Shown in pieces: positions 42,269 to 51,741 of a stretch of DNA of 64,000 nucleotides. The position numbers were made by a program, and so were the translations under genes. Below the pieces are notes generated by a model. That model worked only from the letters and a program-made list of their open reading frames with translations, searched no databases and was not told the DNA's origin. This DNA comes from Citrobacter freundii. GTDB lineage: Bacteria > Pseudomonadota > Gammaproteobacteria > Enterobacterales > Enterobacteriaceae. The DNA lies in contig NZ_JAALBX010000001.1 in NCBI RefSeq assembly GCF_011077955.1, positions 528,788-592,787 on the forward strand, given 5' to 3'. Positions within the stretch are counted from its first letter, which is position 1; every line of letters starts with the position of its first letter.

Positions 42269-42514
42269 TTAACGGGTGGTACTGGTTGTGGTGGTGGTTG
42301 TGGTCCCGGTATTTGAACCGTCGCCGCCGCCCGTTGCGGCAAGCGCCACACCGACTACCGAACCAACCGTACTGGCGCTGGCCGCAGTAGACATCCCTGC
42401 GGATACCGATGTCGCGGCGCTGCCCGCTGCTTCACCCACTTCCACCGGAGCGGCGAAGGCAGACGATGCGGCAAGCAGAGACACGGCAAATACGCCATAG
42501 GTTATTTTCTTCAT
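42269..42514 (-). CDS. yjbE: YjbE, small secreted Thr/Gly-rich protein
   Basis: The 81-residue product has a signal peptide ([21 protein letters not shown]), a mature start [19 protein letters not shown], a GGGDGSNTG segment and a poly-threonine tail. It matches E. coli YjbE (80 aa), the first gene of the exopolysaccharide operon and related to GfcA. AAAGGA precedes the ATG. In E. coli the operon is Rcs-controlled. Confidence 0.93.
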   Translation of the reverse strand: MKKITYGVFAVSLLAASSAFAAPVEVGEAAGSAATSVSAGMSTAASASTVGSVVGVALAATGGGDGSNTGTTTTTTTSTTR

Positions 42515-42831
42515 ACCTGGTTCCTTTCATTGAATGAATGGATATTTACCTGAACACGCCAGGCGCTACCGAGTATACATAACCTGTGATGAGGTATTGA
42601 CCTGCCGGGGAATGAGCGAAAGGGCTTTAGGATAATGAGAAAAAACGCAGGAAGAAGAAAATCCTATATTTTAAAAACATTTAAAATCAATTAGTTAAAA
42701 TATAAATTTCCCGCATAAGGCTGCGGTAAATCCTAATAATGGGCAATACAGAAGGCGTGCTGTAAATTATTTTCGGATAAACCTCAGCAGAGCGATTTTA
42801 AATAACAGCGAGACAACGGGATAATTCCGAT
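42515..42831. promoter_or_regulatory. yjbEFGH promoter region
   Basis: This is a 317-bp AT-rich gap between pgi and yjbE. A TATACT -10-like hexamer on the minus strand near 42574 is the best promoter candidate. RcsB control is expected from E. coli, but I see only weak similarity to an RcsAB box (around 42630, TTATCCTA) and would not call it. No gene is visible. Confidence 0.5.
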
Positions 42832-42859
42832 AAAAAAATGCCGGCATTACGCCGGCATT
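42832..42859 (-). terminator. rho-independent terminator of pgi
   Basis: On the minus strand AATGCCGGC-gtaat-GCCGGCATT is followed by a T-run of six to seven. It begins 18 bp beyond the pgi stop. Confidence 0.92.
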
Positions 42860-42876
42860 TTCAATAATGACGCAAA

Positions 42877-44526
42877 TTATCCGCGCCAGGATTTATAACG
42901 GTTAATTAAGCCATTGGTTGAACTGTCATGGCTATTAATTTCGCTGTTATCGTTCAGCTCCGGCAGAATACGGTTTGCCAGCTGTTTACCCAACTCAACG
43001 CCCCACTGGTCAAACGTGAAGATATTCAGGATTGCGCCCTGGGTGAAGATCTTATGTTCATACAGCGCAATCAACGCCCCCAGGCTGAACGGGGTAATTT
43101 CACGCAGCAGAATGGAGTTGGTCGGACGGTTGCCTTCAAACACTTTGAACGGCACTACGTGCTCCAGGGTTTTAGGATCTTTACCCTGATCGGCAAACTC
43201 TTGTTCCACCACTTCGCGTGATTTACCAAACGCCAGCGCTTCGGTCTGTGCGAAGAAGTTCGACAGCAGTTTCGGGTGGTGATCGGAAAGCGGGTTGTGG
43301 GTGATAGCCGGTGCAATAAAGTCACACGGCACCAGCTTGGTACCCTGATGGATCAACTGATAAAACGCGTGTTGACCGTTTGTGCCCGGCTCGCCCCAGA
43401 TAATTGGGCCTGTCTGGTAATCCACAGGATGACCGTTACGGTCAACGAATTTCCCGTTGGATTCCATATTCCCCTGCTGGAAGTAAGCGGCGAAACGGTG
43501 CATATACTGGTCGTACGGCAGGATGGCTTCGGTTTCAGCGCCAAAGAAGTTGTTGTACCAGATACCAATCAGCGCCAGCAGCACCGGCAGGTTTGTGTCG
43601 AGGTCGGTCGTAGAGAAGTGTTTGTCCATGGCATGCGCGCCGGACAGCAGCTCGACGAAATTGTCATAACCCACTGACAGAATAATCGACAGACCAATCG
43701 CCGACCACAGAGAGTAACGGCCGCCAACCCAGTCCCAGAATTCAAACATGTTGGCGGTATCGATACCGAATTCGCCCACCGCTTTAGCATTGGTAGACAA
43801 GGCGGCGAAGTGTTTGGCGACGTGTTTTTCATCGCCCGCCGTTTTCAGGAACCAGTCACGCGCGCTGTGGGCGTTGGTCATGGTTTCCTGAGTGGTGAAC
43901 GTTTTCGACGCCACCAGGAACAGCGTGGTTTCCGGGTTCACTTTCTTCAGCACTTCAGCGATATGCGTTCCGTCAACGTTAGAGACGAAATGCATGTTGA
44001 GGTGGTTTTTATACGGGCGCAGCGCTTCGGTCACCATGAACGGGCCAAGGTCGGAGCCGCCGATGCCGATATTCACCACATCGGTAATCGCTTTGCCGGT
44101 ATACCCTTTCCAGTTACCGGAAATAATGGCTTCAGAGAAGGATTTCATCTTCTCAAGCACCGCGTTCACTTCCGGCATGACGTCTTTGCCATCCACCAGA
44201 ATCGGCGTGTTGCTGCGGTTACGCAGCGCAACATGCAGCACGGCACGGTCTTCGGTGCGGTTGATTTTCTCGCCTGAGAACATCGACTTAATCGCGCCCT
44301 GCAGATCGGTCTCTTTTGCCAGCGCCAACAGTTTATCCAGCGTTTCTTGCGTCACGCGGTTTTTGGAGTAATCCACCAGCATCAGATCATCGAAGGTAGC
44401 GGAAAACTTGGCGAAACGGTCAGCATCGTCGGCGAACAGCGACGCGATGGTGACATCTTTCATTTCAGCGTAATGGTTTTGTAATGCCTGCCAGGCAGAA
44501 GTCTGCGTTGGGTTGATATTTTTCAT
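42877..44526 (-). CDS. pgi: glucose-6-phosphate isomerase
   Basis: Pgi interconverts glucose-6-phosphate and fructose-6-phosphate in glycolysis. The 549-residue product from the ATG at 44526 equals E. coli Pgi. Phosphate-binding [12 protein letters not shown] near residue 150, active-site Glu in [22 protein letters not shown] [14 protein letters not shown] (~355) and the conserved GVELGKQLA near 515 are intact. The frame opens 66 codons earlier, but those residues are not family-like. It is divergent from lysC. Confidence 0.97.
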   Translation of the reverse strand: MKNINPTQTSAWQALQNHYAEMKDVTIASLFADDADRFAKFSATFDDLMLVDYSKNRVTQETLDKLLALAKETDLQGAIKSMFSGEKINRTEDRAVLHVALRNRSNTPILVDGKDVMPEVNAVLEKMKSFSEAIISGNWKGYTGKAITDVVNIGIGGSDLGPFMVTEALRPYKNHLNMHFVSNVDGTHIAEVLKKVNPETTLFLVASKTFTTQETMTNAHSARDWFLKTAGDEKHVAKHFAALSTNAKAVGEFGIDTANMFEFWDWVGGRYSLWSAIGLSIILSVGYDNFVELLSGAHAMDKHFSTTDLDTNLPVLLALIGIWYNNFFGAETEAILPYDQYMHRFAAYFQQGNMESNGKFVDRNGHPVDYQTGPIIWGEPGTNGQHAFYQLIHQGTKLVPCDFIAPAITHNPLSDHHPKLLSNFFAQTEALAFGKSREVVEQEFADQGKDPKTLEHVVPFKVFEGNRPTNSILLREITPFSLGALIALYEHKIFTQGAILNIFTFDQWGVELGKQLANRILPELNDNSEINSHDSSTNGLINRYKSWRG

Positions 44527-44861
44527 AGCAATACTCATGTGGATTTGAAAAATGTGACTGTCGCCGATTGTAGCGCTACTCAAGGCAAATGCGATGACTT
44601 TTGTGCCTTCTGCGTATCGCTTGACGAATACATGGTCGCGGAATGTTTGGATCGTGCTGCCAGTGAAAGTATAGCGGTTATAAGTTATTTTCCTGGCACG
44701 TCCCGGAACATGAAAAATCCACATAACCCCAGCGTTGACAAGGGCCCGGTGGAAACTTTATTTATAAAAGCAGACGTTAAAAATTATTACTAAGCATTCC
44801 CGAAGCAAACGACCCAACGCAACTACAACGTGAAAGGCGAAGGGAATAACACGAGGTAGTT
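44527..44861 (+). promoter_or_regulatory. pgi-lysC divergent region and short lysC leader
   Basis: A TTGACA -35 at 44735-44740 and an AT-rich -10 (TTATTT or TATTTA, 44758-44764) predict a lysC transcript starting near 44770, with a leader of about 90 nt. ATTCCC (44796-44801) can pair with GGGAAT (44842-44847) six bases ahead of the GAGG ribosome site. I could not find the conserved segments of the lysine riboswitch, which precedes lysC in E. coli with a leader of about 300 nt. The 208 bp nearer pgi hold no feature I can name apart from the pgi promoter. Confidence 0.55.
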
Positions 44862-46229
44862 ATGTCACACGCATTCCCCCCTATGGTCGTCGCGAAATTC
44901 GGCGGCACAAGCGTTGCCAGCTTTGACGCCATGAACCGCAGCGCCGATGTGGTGCTGGCCGATCCGAATGTTCGCCTGGTGGTACTTTCCGCCTCCGCTG
45001 GCGTCACCAATTTATTGGTTGCTCTCGCTGAAGGCCTGGAAGCCACCGAACGCTTCGTGAAGCTGGACGCTATCCGCCGCATTCAGCACGACATTGTTGA
45101 TAGTCTGGCGAGTCCTCTGGTCATTCGCGAAGAGATTGACCGCCTGCTGGAGAACATCACAACGCTTGCCGAAGCCGCGTCGCTTGCGACATCTCATGCC
45201 TTAACCGATGAACTGGTCAGCCACGGCGAGTTGATGTCCACCCTGCTGTTCGTTGAAATTCTGCGCGAGCGCGGCGTGATGGCGCAATGGTTCGACGTGC
45301 GTAAAGTCATGCGCACCAGTGACCGCTTCGGTCGCGCGGAGCCGGATGTCGTCGCGCTTGCTGAGCTAAGCGCTCAACAACTGGCGCCGCGTCTGGCGGA
45401 AGGCCTGGTGATAACCCAGGGCTTTATCGGCAGTGAAGCGAAAGGCCGCACGACCACGCTTGGCCGTGGCGGCAGCGACTACACCGCTGCGCTGCTGGGC
45501 GAGGCTTTAAAAGCCAGCCGCGTGGATATCTGGACCGATGTACCGGGCATTTACACCACCGACCCACGCGTGGTGCCGTCAGCGAAACGCATCGATGAGA
45601 TCGCTTTTGAAGAAGCCGCAGAGATGGCGACTTTCGGCGCGAAAGTGCTGCACCCGGCGACCCTGCTGCCCGCGGTACGCAGTGACATTCCGGTATTTGT
45701 CGGTTCCAGTAAAGACCCGAAAGCGGGCGGTACATTGGTCTGCAACCACACCACGAATCCGCCGCTGTTCCGCGCCCTGGCGCTGCGCCGCAAACAAACG
45801 CTGCTGACGCTACACAGCCTGAATATGCTGCACTCGCGCGGTTTTCTGGCTGAAGTGTTCAGTATCCTGGCGCGCCATAATATCTCCGTGGACTTGATTA
45901 CCACCTCAGAGGTGAGCGTGGCGTTGACGCTGGATACCACTGGCTCCACATCCACCGGCGATACCTTACTGACTCAGGCGTTGCTGACGGAGCTTTCTTC
46001 TCTGTGCCGCGTGGAGGTGGAACAAGACCTGGCGCTGGTGGCGCTTATCGGCAATAACCTGTCGAAGGCCTGCGGCGTGGGTAAAGAGGTATTTGGTGTG
46101 CTCGAACCGTTCAATATCCGCATGATTTGCTATGGCGCATCGAGCTATAACCTGTGTTTCCTGGTGCCGGGTAGCGACGCGGAAAAAGTCGTTCAGAAGC
46201 TGCACCACAATTTATTCGAGCTAAAGTAA
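44862..46229 (+). CDS. lysC: aspartokinase III, lysine-sensitive
   Basis: LysC phosphorylates aspartate, the first step to lysine, threonine and methionine, and is inhibited by lysine. The 455-residue product (E. coli 449) has the kinase domain (VVAKFGGTSVAS at ~9, TTLGRGGSDYTAALL at ~194, WTDVPGIYTTDPR at ~222) and C-terminal ACT domains whose effector-site segment NMLHSRGFLAEVFSILARHN is intact, so feedback inhibition is expected to remain. GAGG precedes the ATG in the same context as E. coli (ACACGAGGTAGTT). Its leader appears to lack the usual lysine riboswitch. Confidence 0.96.
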   Translation: MSHAFPPMVVAKFGGTSVASFDAMNRSADVVLADPNVRLVVLSASAGVTNLLVALAEGLEATERFVKLDAIRRIQHDIVDSLASPLVIREEIDRLLENITTLAEAASLATSHALTDELVSHGELMSTLLFVEILRERGVMAQWFDVRKVMRTSDRFGRAEPDVVALAELSAQQLAPRLAEGLVITQGFIGSEAKGRTTTLGRGGSDYTAALLGEALKASRVDIWTDVPGIYTTDPRVVPSAKRIDEIAFEEAAEMATFGAKVLHPATLLPAVRSDIPVFVGSSKDPKAGGTLVCNHTTNPPLFRALALRRKQTLLTLHSLNMLHSRGFLAEVFSILARHNISVDLITTSEVSVALTLDTTGSTSTGDTLLTQALLTELSSLCRVEVEQDLALVALIGNNLSKACGVGKEVFGVLEPFNIRMICYGASSYNLCFLVPGSDAEKVVQKLHHNLFELK

Positions 46230-46240
46230 AAATGAGATTT

Positions 46241-46270
46241 CCTCTCTGGGGCACGCCAGCCTCAGAGAGG
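46241..46270 (+). terminator. inverted repeat after lysC
   Basis: CCTCTCTGGGGC and GCCTCAGAGAGG pair (one mismatch) 11 bp after the lysC stop. There is no T-run, so this may be a 3'-end structure rather than an intrinsic terminator. Confidence 0.5.
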
Positions 46271-46418
46271 TGATGACCATAATTCAATTGAATAAAACAT
46301 CCCCACACGATAAACAATACCTATGGCTCTCGTTCGGGCCGTTTCCCTGACAGCGATAACGCACCGCCGCGATCACAGCGGCCGGGGAGTACAACAACAC
46401 ACCTAAAGGAAAACAAAC

Positions 46419-47366
46419 ATGCTGGCATTACTGACGCGGCTGTTCCCGCTCTGGGCGCTGCTGCTCTCGGTTATCGCGTATTACACGCCCACCACCTTCA
46501 CCCCCATCGGCCCCTGGGTCGCCACCCTACTGATGCTGATTATGTTTGGCATGGGGGTGCATCTGAAACTTGATGATTTCAAACGCGTGCTGTCGCGCCC
46601 GGCGCCGGTGGCGGCCGGGATATTTCTGCATTATCTGGTGATGCCGTTTGCCGCATGGATTCTGGCAATGCTGTTTCACATGCCGCCCGACCTGTCCGCT
46701 GGCATGGTGCTGGTCGGCAGTGTAGCCAGTGGCACGGCCTCCAATGTGATGATTTATCTTTCTAAAGGAGATGTGGCGCTGTCGGTGACGATTTCTTCCG
46801 TCTCGACGCTGGTAGGCGTCATCGCGACCCCCTTGCTAACCCGCCTGTATGTGGATGCGCATATTCAGGTCGATGTGATGGGCATGCTGATAAGCATTTT
46901 ACAGATCGTGGTTATCCCGATTGGACTTGGTCTTATTATCCATCATCTTTTCCCGCGTCTGGTTAAAACGGTAGAACCTTTCCTGCCCGCGTTTTCGATG
47001 GTTTGTATTCTGGCTATCATCAGCGCCGTGGTTGCAGGCTCTGCGTCGCACATCGCCTCTGTGGGTCTGGTAGTGATTGTGGCGGTGATTCTGCATAACA
47101 CCATCGGTTTACTGGGAGGTTACTGGGGCGGGCGGCTATTTGGTTTCGACGAGTCGACCTGTCGCACGCTGGCTATCGAAGTAGGTATGCAGAACTCAGG
47201 CCTTGCCGCCGCGCTGGGTAAAATCTATTTCTCCCCCCTCGCCGCACTGCCAGGCGCGCTATTCTCGGTATGGCATAACCTGTCTGGCTCACTGCTGGCC
47301 GGGTACTGGTCAGGCAAACCCATTAAAAGCAGCGACGCTAAACGGTTGAAAAAGCGTAAAGCATAA
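46419..47366 (+). CDS. panS: PanS-like sodium-dependent pantothenate/ketopantoate transporter
   Basis: The 315-residue inner-membrane protein belongs to the bile acid:sodium symporter (BASS) family, with about nine to ten TM segments and the family motifs [19 protein letters not shown] (~95) and [14 protein letters not shown] (~250). It resembles Salmonella PanS, which moves ketopantoate and pantothenate precursors. The substrate assignment rests on that remembered similarity; the family membership is clear. AAAGGA precedes the ATG. It is not present between lysC and yjbD in E. coli K-12. Confidence 0.8.
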   Translation: MLALLTRLFPLWALLLSVIAYYTPTTFTPIGPWVATLLMLIMFGMGVHLKLDDFKRVLSRPAPVAAGIFLHYLVMPFAAWILAMLFHMPPDLSAGMVLVGSVASGTASNVMIYLSKGDVALSVTISSVSTLVGVIATPLLTRLYVDAHIQVDVMGMLISILQIVVIPIGLGLIIHHLFPRLVKTVEPFLPAFSMVCILAIISAVVAGSASHIASVGLVVIVAVILHNTIGLLGGYWGGRLFGFDESTCRTLAIEVGMQNSGLAAALGKIYFSPLAALPGALFSVWHNLSGSLLAGYWSGKPIKSSDAKRLKKRKA

Positions 47367-47372
47367 AAAAAC

Positions 47373-47397
47373 AGCCCGCATGTCGGGCTATTTTTTT
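47373..47397 (+). terminator. rho-independent terminator of panS
   Basis: AGCCCG-catgt-CGGGCT is followed by A and seven Ts, starting seven bases after the panS stop. Confidence 0.9.
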
Positions 47398-47471
47398 ATC
47401 GGGAATTAGATTGTGGCAATCGCCTCATAAGATTAGTCTACACGCAGGCTCACGGTACTAAGAGGTTCACC

Positions 47472-47744
47472 ATGGCGTTACCCCGATTGACCCAGAAAGA
47501 TATGACAGAAAGCGAGCAGCGCGAACTTAAAACCTTGCTCGACCGCGCCAGAATCGCCCAAGGCAGACCACTGAGCAATTCAGAAGCCAACCACGTAAAA
47601 AAAGAGTACATCGATAAACTGATGGAAGAACGTGAAAAAGCGGCCAAACAGGCACGTGCCGTTAAGAAAAAACAAGCAGTAAAACCTGATACTTCAACCA
47701 CCTTTTCCTGGACCGCCAGCACGCATACCCGCGGCAAACGCTAA
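47472..47744 (+). CDS. yjbD: YjbD, DUF3811 family
   Basis: The 90-residue, highly charged helical protein matches E. coli YjbD (90 aa) from MALPRLTQKDM to THTRGKR. Lysine- and arginine-rich segments (KKEYIDKLMEEREKAAKQAR) suggest nucleic-acid or ribosome association, but no function is known. It converges on rluF with a 9-bp gap; a weak hairpin (ACGCTA...TAGCGT then T-run at 47763) may terminate it inside the rluF 3' end. Confidence 0.9.
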   Translation: MALPRLTQKDMTESEQRELKTLLDRARIAQGRPLSNSEANHVKKEYIDKLMEEREKAAKQARAVKKKQAVKPDTSTTFSWTASTHTRGKR

Positions 47745-47753
47745 TCCGCCGGT

Positions 47754-48629
47754 CTAGCGTCCTTTTTTCTTACGTCCGGGCTGCGTAAAACGCTTACGCT
47801 GCCCAAGCTCTGCGGGTGTTTTCGCACTGCTTTTCGAAGCAGATTTCGCCACCGGGCTTTTTGCCGGTGCCGATTTCGGTTTGGCTTTTTTCGCAGGCTT
47901 CGCGTCAGACGACGAATTCTCAATAAGCTTAAACAGTTCGATTAATTCATCATCGGTTAAGTCGCGCCATTCTCCCGGCGGCAACCCTTTCAGACTGACG
48001 TTCATGATGCGCACGCGCTCAAGACGCGTCACTTCATAGCCAAAGTACTCGCACATGCGGCGGATCTGGCGGTTCAGCCCCTGGATCAGGGTGATACGAA
48101 AGACAAACGGCGCTTCACGCTTCACTTTGCATTTTTTTGTCACCGTTCCAAGCATCGGCACGCCTGCGCCCATGCCGCGAATAAACTCATCAGTGACCGG
48201 TTTGTTTACGGTCACCAGGTACTCTTTTTCATGGTCATTACCGGCGCGCAAAATTTTATTCACCAGGTCGCCGTGGTTGGTGAGAAAAATCAGGCCCTGA
48301 GAATCTTTATCCAGCCGACCAATCGGGAAAATACGGGTGCTGTGATTAACAAAATCAACGATGTTGTCTTTCTCGCCCTCTTCCGTCGTGCTGACCACGC
48401 CGACCGGTTTGTTAAGCGCGATAAACACTAAATCGTCTTCGCTACGGGGCTCAATCAGCTGTCCATTTACTTTCACTACGTCTCCGGCAACGACCTGATC
48501 GCCAATCCCGGCGCGTTTACCGTTGATAAAAACGTTTCCCTGTTCGATATAACGATCGGCCTCGCGACGGGAGCAAATCCCGCTTTCGCTAATGTATTTA
48601 TTCAGACGTGTTGATAAGTTTGACAGCAT
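47754..48629 (-). CDS. rluF: 23S rRNA pseudouridine(2604) synthase
   Basis: RluF makes pseudouridine at U2604 of 23S rRNA (and tRNA-Tyr U35 as a side activity). The 291-residue product (E. coli 290) has an N-terminal S4 RNA-binding domain ([23 protein letters not shown], ~8-65), the RsuA-type catalytic domain with the active-site Asp in [20 protein letters not shown] (~107), and a Lys/Ala-rich C-terminal tail (~245-291). The enzyme domains are intact. Confidence 0.96.
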   Translation of the reverse strand: MLSNLSTRLNKYISESGICSRREADRYIEQGNVFINGKRAGIGDQVVAGDVVKVNGQLIEPRSEDDLVFIALNKPVGVVSTTEEGEKDNIVDFVNHSTRIFPIGRLDKDSQGLIFLTNHGDLVNKILRAGNDHEKEYLVTVNKPVTDEFIRGMGAGVPMLGTVTKKCKVKREAPFVFRITLIQGLNRQIRRMCEYFGYEVTRLERVRIMNVSLKGLPPGEWRDLTDDELIELFKLIENSSSDAKPAKKAKPKSAPAKSPVAKSASKSSAKTPAELGQRKRFTQPGRKKKGR

Positions 48630-48728
48630 GGTTCCTCCGTAAAAAGCGGACTATACCTTACCTGATGTCAGTTTCGTACAGGGAGAATCACATCTCGGTT
48701 CTGATGGAATTTGCCAGACGATGAGGAT

Positions 48729-49046
48729 TCAATAGCCGTTTAGCAGGAATTCAACTGCATCCCGTAGTTCAGTCCGGTAAAGACTCAGATCGCCTATCGC
48801 CTCACCCAATTCTTTCACCGGGATCCCGGCCATCATATGCGTCATCGCAATATATTGGTTACCAGCAAGCGTGACGACAGGACAGACCTTTGCGGGGGGT
48901 GAAGAGGTATTAAGTCTGGCAAGGTCAATAACCGGGATCACCAGTACGTGCTTTAATACTGTGGCGACAGGATGCTGCATAGAAATCAGAAAGGGATAAA
49001 CTATCTTCCCAGCTCCGCGATTTTCATAAGCAACGTATTGCTCCAT
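48729..49046 (-). CDS. ccdB: CcdB-family gyrase toxin
   Basis: The 105-residue product resembles CcdB toxins, which poison DNA gyrase. Recognisable parts are the N-terminal strand MEQYVAYENRGAGKIVYPFL, VIPVIDLARL, CPVVTLAGNQYIAMTHMMAGIPVKELG and the helix ending VEFLLNGY. In F-plasmid CcdB the last residues (WGI) are needed for toxicity. Here the end reads NGY, closer to the chromosomal CcdB type (DGI) but with a terminal Tyr instead of Ile, so activity is uncertain. Its start overlaps the antitoxin stop (TGATG). Confidence 0.85.
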   Translation of the reverse strand: MEQYVAYENRGAGKIVYPFLISMQHPVATVLKHVLVIPVIDLARLNTSSPPAKVCPVVTLAGNQYIAMTHMMAGIPVKELGEAIGDLSLYRTELRDAVEFLLNGY

Positions 49047-49282
49047 CAGAATGTCCTTTGAAAATCACTAAACGAGCCAGTTTCTTCCACCATCTGGTTA
49101 AGCGCCGTAATGGACTCGTGGTTTTCCTGTACCCATTTATGCCGTTGATTTTCGCGAAACTTTTCAAGCAAAGCCTCAGTCAGCAGAGCGGAAAGATTGA
49201 TGTTTTGCTTTCTGGCTTCCTCAACTAATTCCGGTGCAAGGGAAACATTGACCGCTTTTTTTGTCGTGACTGGCGTGCGCAT
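49046..49282 (-). CDS. ccdA: CcdA-family antitoxin
   Basis: The 78-residue product from the ATG at 49282 has the ribbon-helix-helix N-terminus (KKAVNVSLAPELVEEARKQNINLSALLTEALLEKF) and a disordered toxin-binding tail (HKWVQENHESITALNQMVEETGSFSDFQRTF). It matches F CcdA (72 aa) in layout. GGGGG precedes this ATG; longer starts at 49315 or 49339 are possible. It is co-translated with ccdB through overlapping codons and should repress its own promoter. Confidence 0.85.
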   Translation of the reverse strand: MRTPVTTKKAVNVSLAPELVEEARKQNINLSALLTEALLEKFRENQRHKWVQENHESITALNQMVEETGSFSDFQRTF

Positions 49283-49443
49283 GATAACCCCCACTGGAAT
49301 GCGCATGAATCCTTTCATTGTATGAGAATAATTGCTCACTTCCTAGCCTCTCTGTCGTTGCGTTTGTTGGACAGTAGCGCTTATCCATGACTATCTCATT
49401 GGCTGAAGGTAAATACATCGGCTTCCCTTCCAGTTTATTTAAG

Positions 49444-49472
49444 CAACAACCCCGTATTGCACGGGGCTGTTG
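49444..49472 (-). terminator. hairpin after yjbB, probable terminator
   Basis: CAACA-CCCCGT-attgc-ACGGGG-TGTTG forms an 11-bp stem with one mismatch, 19 bp beyond the yjbB stop. The following T-run on the minus strand is poor. Confidence 0.55.
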
Positions 49473-49490
49473 ATTCTTGCTCGCAAAACG

Positions 49491-51119
49491 CTATTCATCG
49501 CGTTCGTCATCATCATCCGGCTGCTCGAGCACGCTGTATGCCACCGAACAAAACAGCGAGTTCAACCGTTTCATATCGCCAAGCAAACCCAGGTGCAACG
49601 AGCTGGTTTCGATGCTTTGCACGTTTTGCTGATGCAGCCGATTCACATGCGCATGCGCATAGCGGCGGTTCATAATGCGAAAACGGTGCTTGTTGCGCCG
49701 TAAGCGGCGGGCGCTCGCGACATCGCTTGAGAAAAATACCGATAGCGCCAGTTTAAGGTTGCTGGTCAGTTGCGCTAACAGATTGTCCAACTCCTCAAGG
49801 CCTGCGGGTGAAAACGCCCGTCGCGCTGCCAGAGATTTATCTGCCACTTCGCTGCCCATACGCTCGAGAATTTCCGCAGCCTGTTGAAGGTTGAGCGACA
49901 TTTCAATGATTTCCGCCCAGCGCTTTGACTCTTCGTCAGCCAGATCTTCTTTCGGCATCTGCGCCAGATAGAGCTTGATGGCGATATGCAGCACTTCCAC
50001 ATCGTCCGCAAGCTTACGAAGCTCCTTCTCTTGCCGTGGTTCGCCGTGCATGACTTTGCTCCACAACTCCAGCATTTGCTCTAGCGCATCGCCCATACGC
50101 AGCGTTTCTCGCGCGGCATTAGCGAGGCCCAGCGCCGGAGTATCCAGTACGGAGCGATCGAGATGCTTTGGTTTAAGGCGCGTATCCAGCTCAGGCGCGT
50201 CGGCAATCATCCGGCGACAGAAACGCGCCATCGGGCCGGTAAAGGGCACCATCACCAGGCAGCGAATCAGGTTGTAGAAGACGTGGAAATAAATAACCAG
50301 TTCCGAATCGGGAAGCGGCAATTTTTGCAGCGCGTCCGCCAGCACATGCACGAACGGTAGCACCAACAGACTGCCCACCAGCTTGAAAAGCAGGCTTCCC
50401 AGCGCCACGCGCCGCGCATTAGGCGTCGCAGTGCCGTTATTGAGCATCGCCAGAATGCCGGAACCGAGGTTAGCGCCAATGACCAGGCACAGCGCCACAT
50501 CAAAAGAAATCACGCCCGTCGCGGCAAACGTGGCGGTAAGCAAGACGGCGGCAAGGCTGGAATAACTGATCACCGCGAACACTGCGCCTATGAGCGCATC
50601 CAGCAAAATATCGCCGGTAAGCGATGCGAAAATCACTTTAACGCCGGACGCTTCTGTAATAGGCGTCATCGCCTGAACGATAAGCTCAAGCGCCAGTAAA
50701 ATAAGCCCAAGGCCGATAGATACGCGCCCCAGTTGGCCTGCGCGGCTCTGCTTGCGGCCTAAAAAGAAGATAACCCCAAGGAAGATGAGCAACGGGGAAA
50801 CCCATGACAGGTCGAAGGTCAGGATCCGCGCCATTAGCGCCGTCCCTACATCGGCCCCCAGGACAATCACCAGCGCAGGCGCCAGCGCCACCAGATCCTG
50901 GGCGACGAACGAGGTCACCAGCATGGTGGTGGCATTACTGCTTTGCACCAGCGTGGTTACGCCAATACCCGCGCAGAAGGCGAGCGGTTTTTTTTCAACA
51001 CTCCGACTGAGTACGCTACGAAGCCGCGCACCGTACACACGCATCACGCCGGTACGCACAATATGCGTGCCCCATACCAGCAGCGCCACTGCCGAAAGCA
51101 GGTGCAAAAGTGTTAGCAC
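49491..51119 (-). CDS. yjbB: YjbB, Na+/phosphate cotransporter family protein
   Basis: The 542-residue inner-membrane protein (E. coli 543) has the NptA/PNaS-family duplicated membrane domain (residues ~1-310; GVTTLVQSSNATTMLVTSFVA and LVIGANLGSGILAMLNNGTA are the paired QSS-type motifs). A PhoU-like helical domain follows (~340-520). E. coli YjbB is implicated in phosphate export. It is transcribed toward ccdA but separated from it by a hairpin. Confidence 0.93.
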   Translation of the reverse strand: MLTLLHLLSAVALLVWGTHIVRTGVMRVYGARLRSVLSRSVEKKPLAFCAGIGVTTLVQSSNATTMLVTSFVAQDLVALAPALVIVLGADVGTALMARILTFDLSWVSPLLIFLGVIFFLGRKQSRAGQLGRVSIGLGLILLALELIVQAMTPITEASGVKVIFASLTGDILLDALIGAVFAVISYSSLAAVLLTATFAATGVISFDVALCLVIGANLGSGILAMLNNGTATPNARRVALGSLLFKLVGSLLVLPFVHVLADALQKLPLPDSELVIYFHVFYNLIRCLVMVPFTGPMARFCRRMIADAPELDTRLKPKHLDRSVLDTPALGLANAARETLRMGDALEQMLELWSKVMHGEPRQEKELRKLADDVEVLHIAIKLYLAQMPKEDLADEESKRWAEIIEMSLNLQQAAEILERMGSEVADKSLAARRAFSPAGLEELDNLLAQLTSNLKLALSVFFSSDVASARRLRRNKHRFRIMNRRYAHAHVNRLHQQNVQSIETSSLHLGLLGDMKRLNSLFCSVAYSVLEQPDDDDERDE

Positions 51120-51370
51120 AGGTTCTCCTTATCGTTATCGGTTTCCTTCGGGTCGCGTTAATTCTGTGTTTTGCCAGCGATAGCCAGATATCAACACGCC
51201 CAAACATCAGTATAAGGGGATAAACGTAAGAAAGAGACAAGGCACCGTGATGGCGCCCCGTATGTTGTAAATAAAAATGACAATTTGATGACAACGCGAG
51301 TTTTACTCTTCGCCTGACCGACCGCCAGTGTCTACACACGTTTGAAAACGATTAGCGCGCAGCGACAAAA
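51120..51370. other. yjbB upstream region
   Basis: No gene is seen here. It presumably contains the yjbB promoter (minus strand) and leads directly into the tandem repeats. Confidence 0.5.
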
Positions 51371-51741
51371 GCGAACATTCAGCATGTGCCTTGCGCGGTC
51401 ATGGCCAAGGCTCACATCATGAGAAAACTCGCTTAGCATACTGACCCTCGACGGCGCAGCCAGATTGCGCACCGACTGCATATAGCAAGAAGAGCGAACA
51501 TTCAGCATGTGCCTTGCGCGGTCATGGCCAAGGCTCACATGATGAGAAAATCCGCTTAGCATACTGACCGTCGGCGGCGCAGCCAGATTGCGCACCGACT
51601 GCATATAGCAAGAGGAGCGAACATTAAACATGTGCCTTGCACGACCATGTGCCATGCTCAAAAATAATGAGAAAATCCGCACAGCATACTGACCGTCGGC
51701 GGCGCAGCCAGATTGCGCACGGACTGCACGCAGCGAGGGGA
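51371..51741. repeat. tandem repeat array A, 3 units of ~123 bp
   Basis: Units start at 51371, 51494 and 51617 (periods 123 and 123; the last is about 125 bp). Units 1 and 2 differ at about six positions; unit 3 is more diverged in its first half. Each unit contains GCGCAGCCAGATTGCGC, a small inverted repeat, and GCATACTGACCGTCGGCGG. The array lies between yjbB and array B, and no known element is recognised. Period 123 is a multiple of three, so frames stay open on the minus strand, but no ribosome site or family supports coding. Confidence 0.9.

Noticed and set aside
44527..44861. Lysine riboswitch before lysC
   Set aside because: Looked for conserved L-box segments on the plus strand and did not find them; reported as an apparent absence instead.
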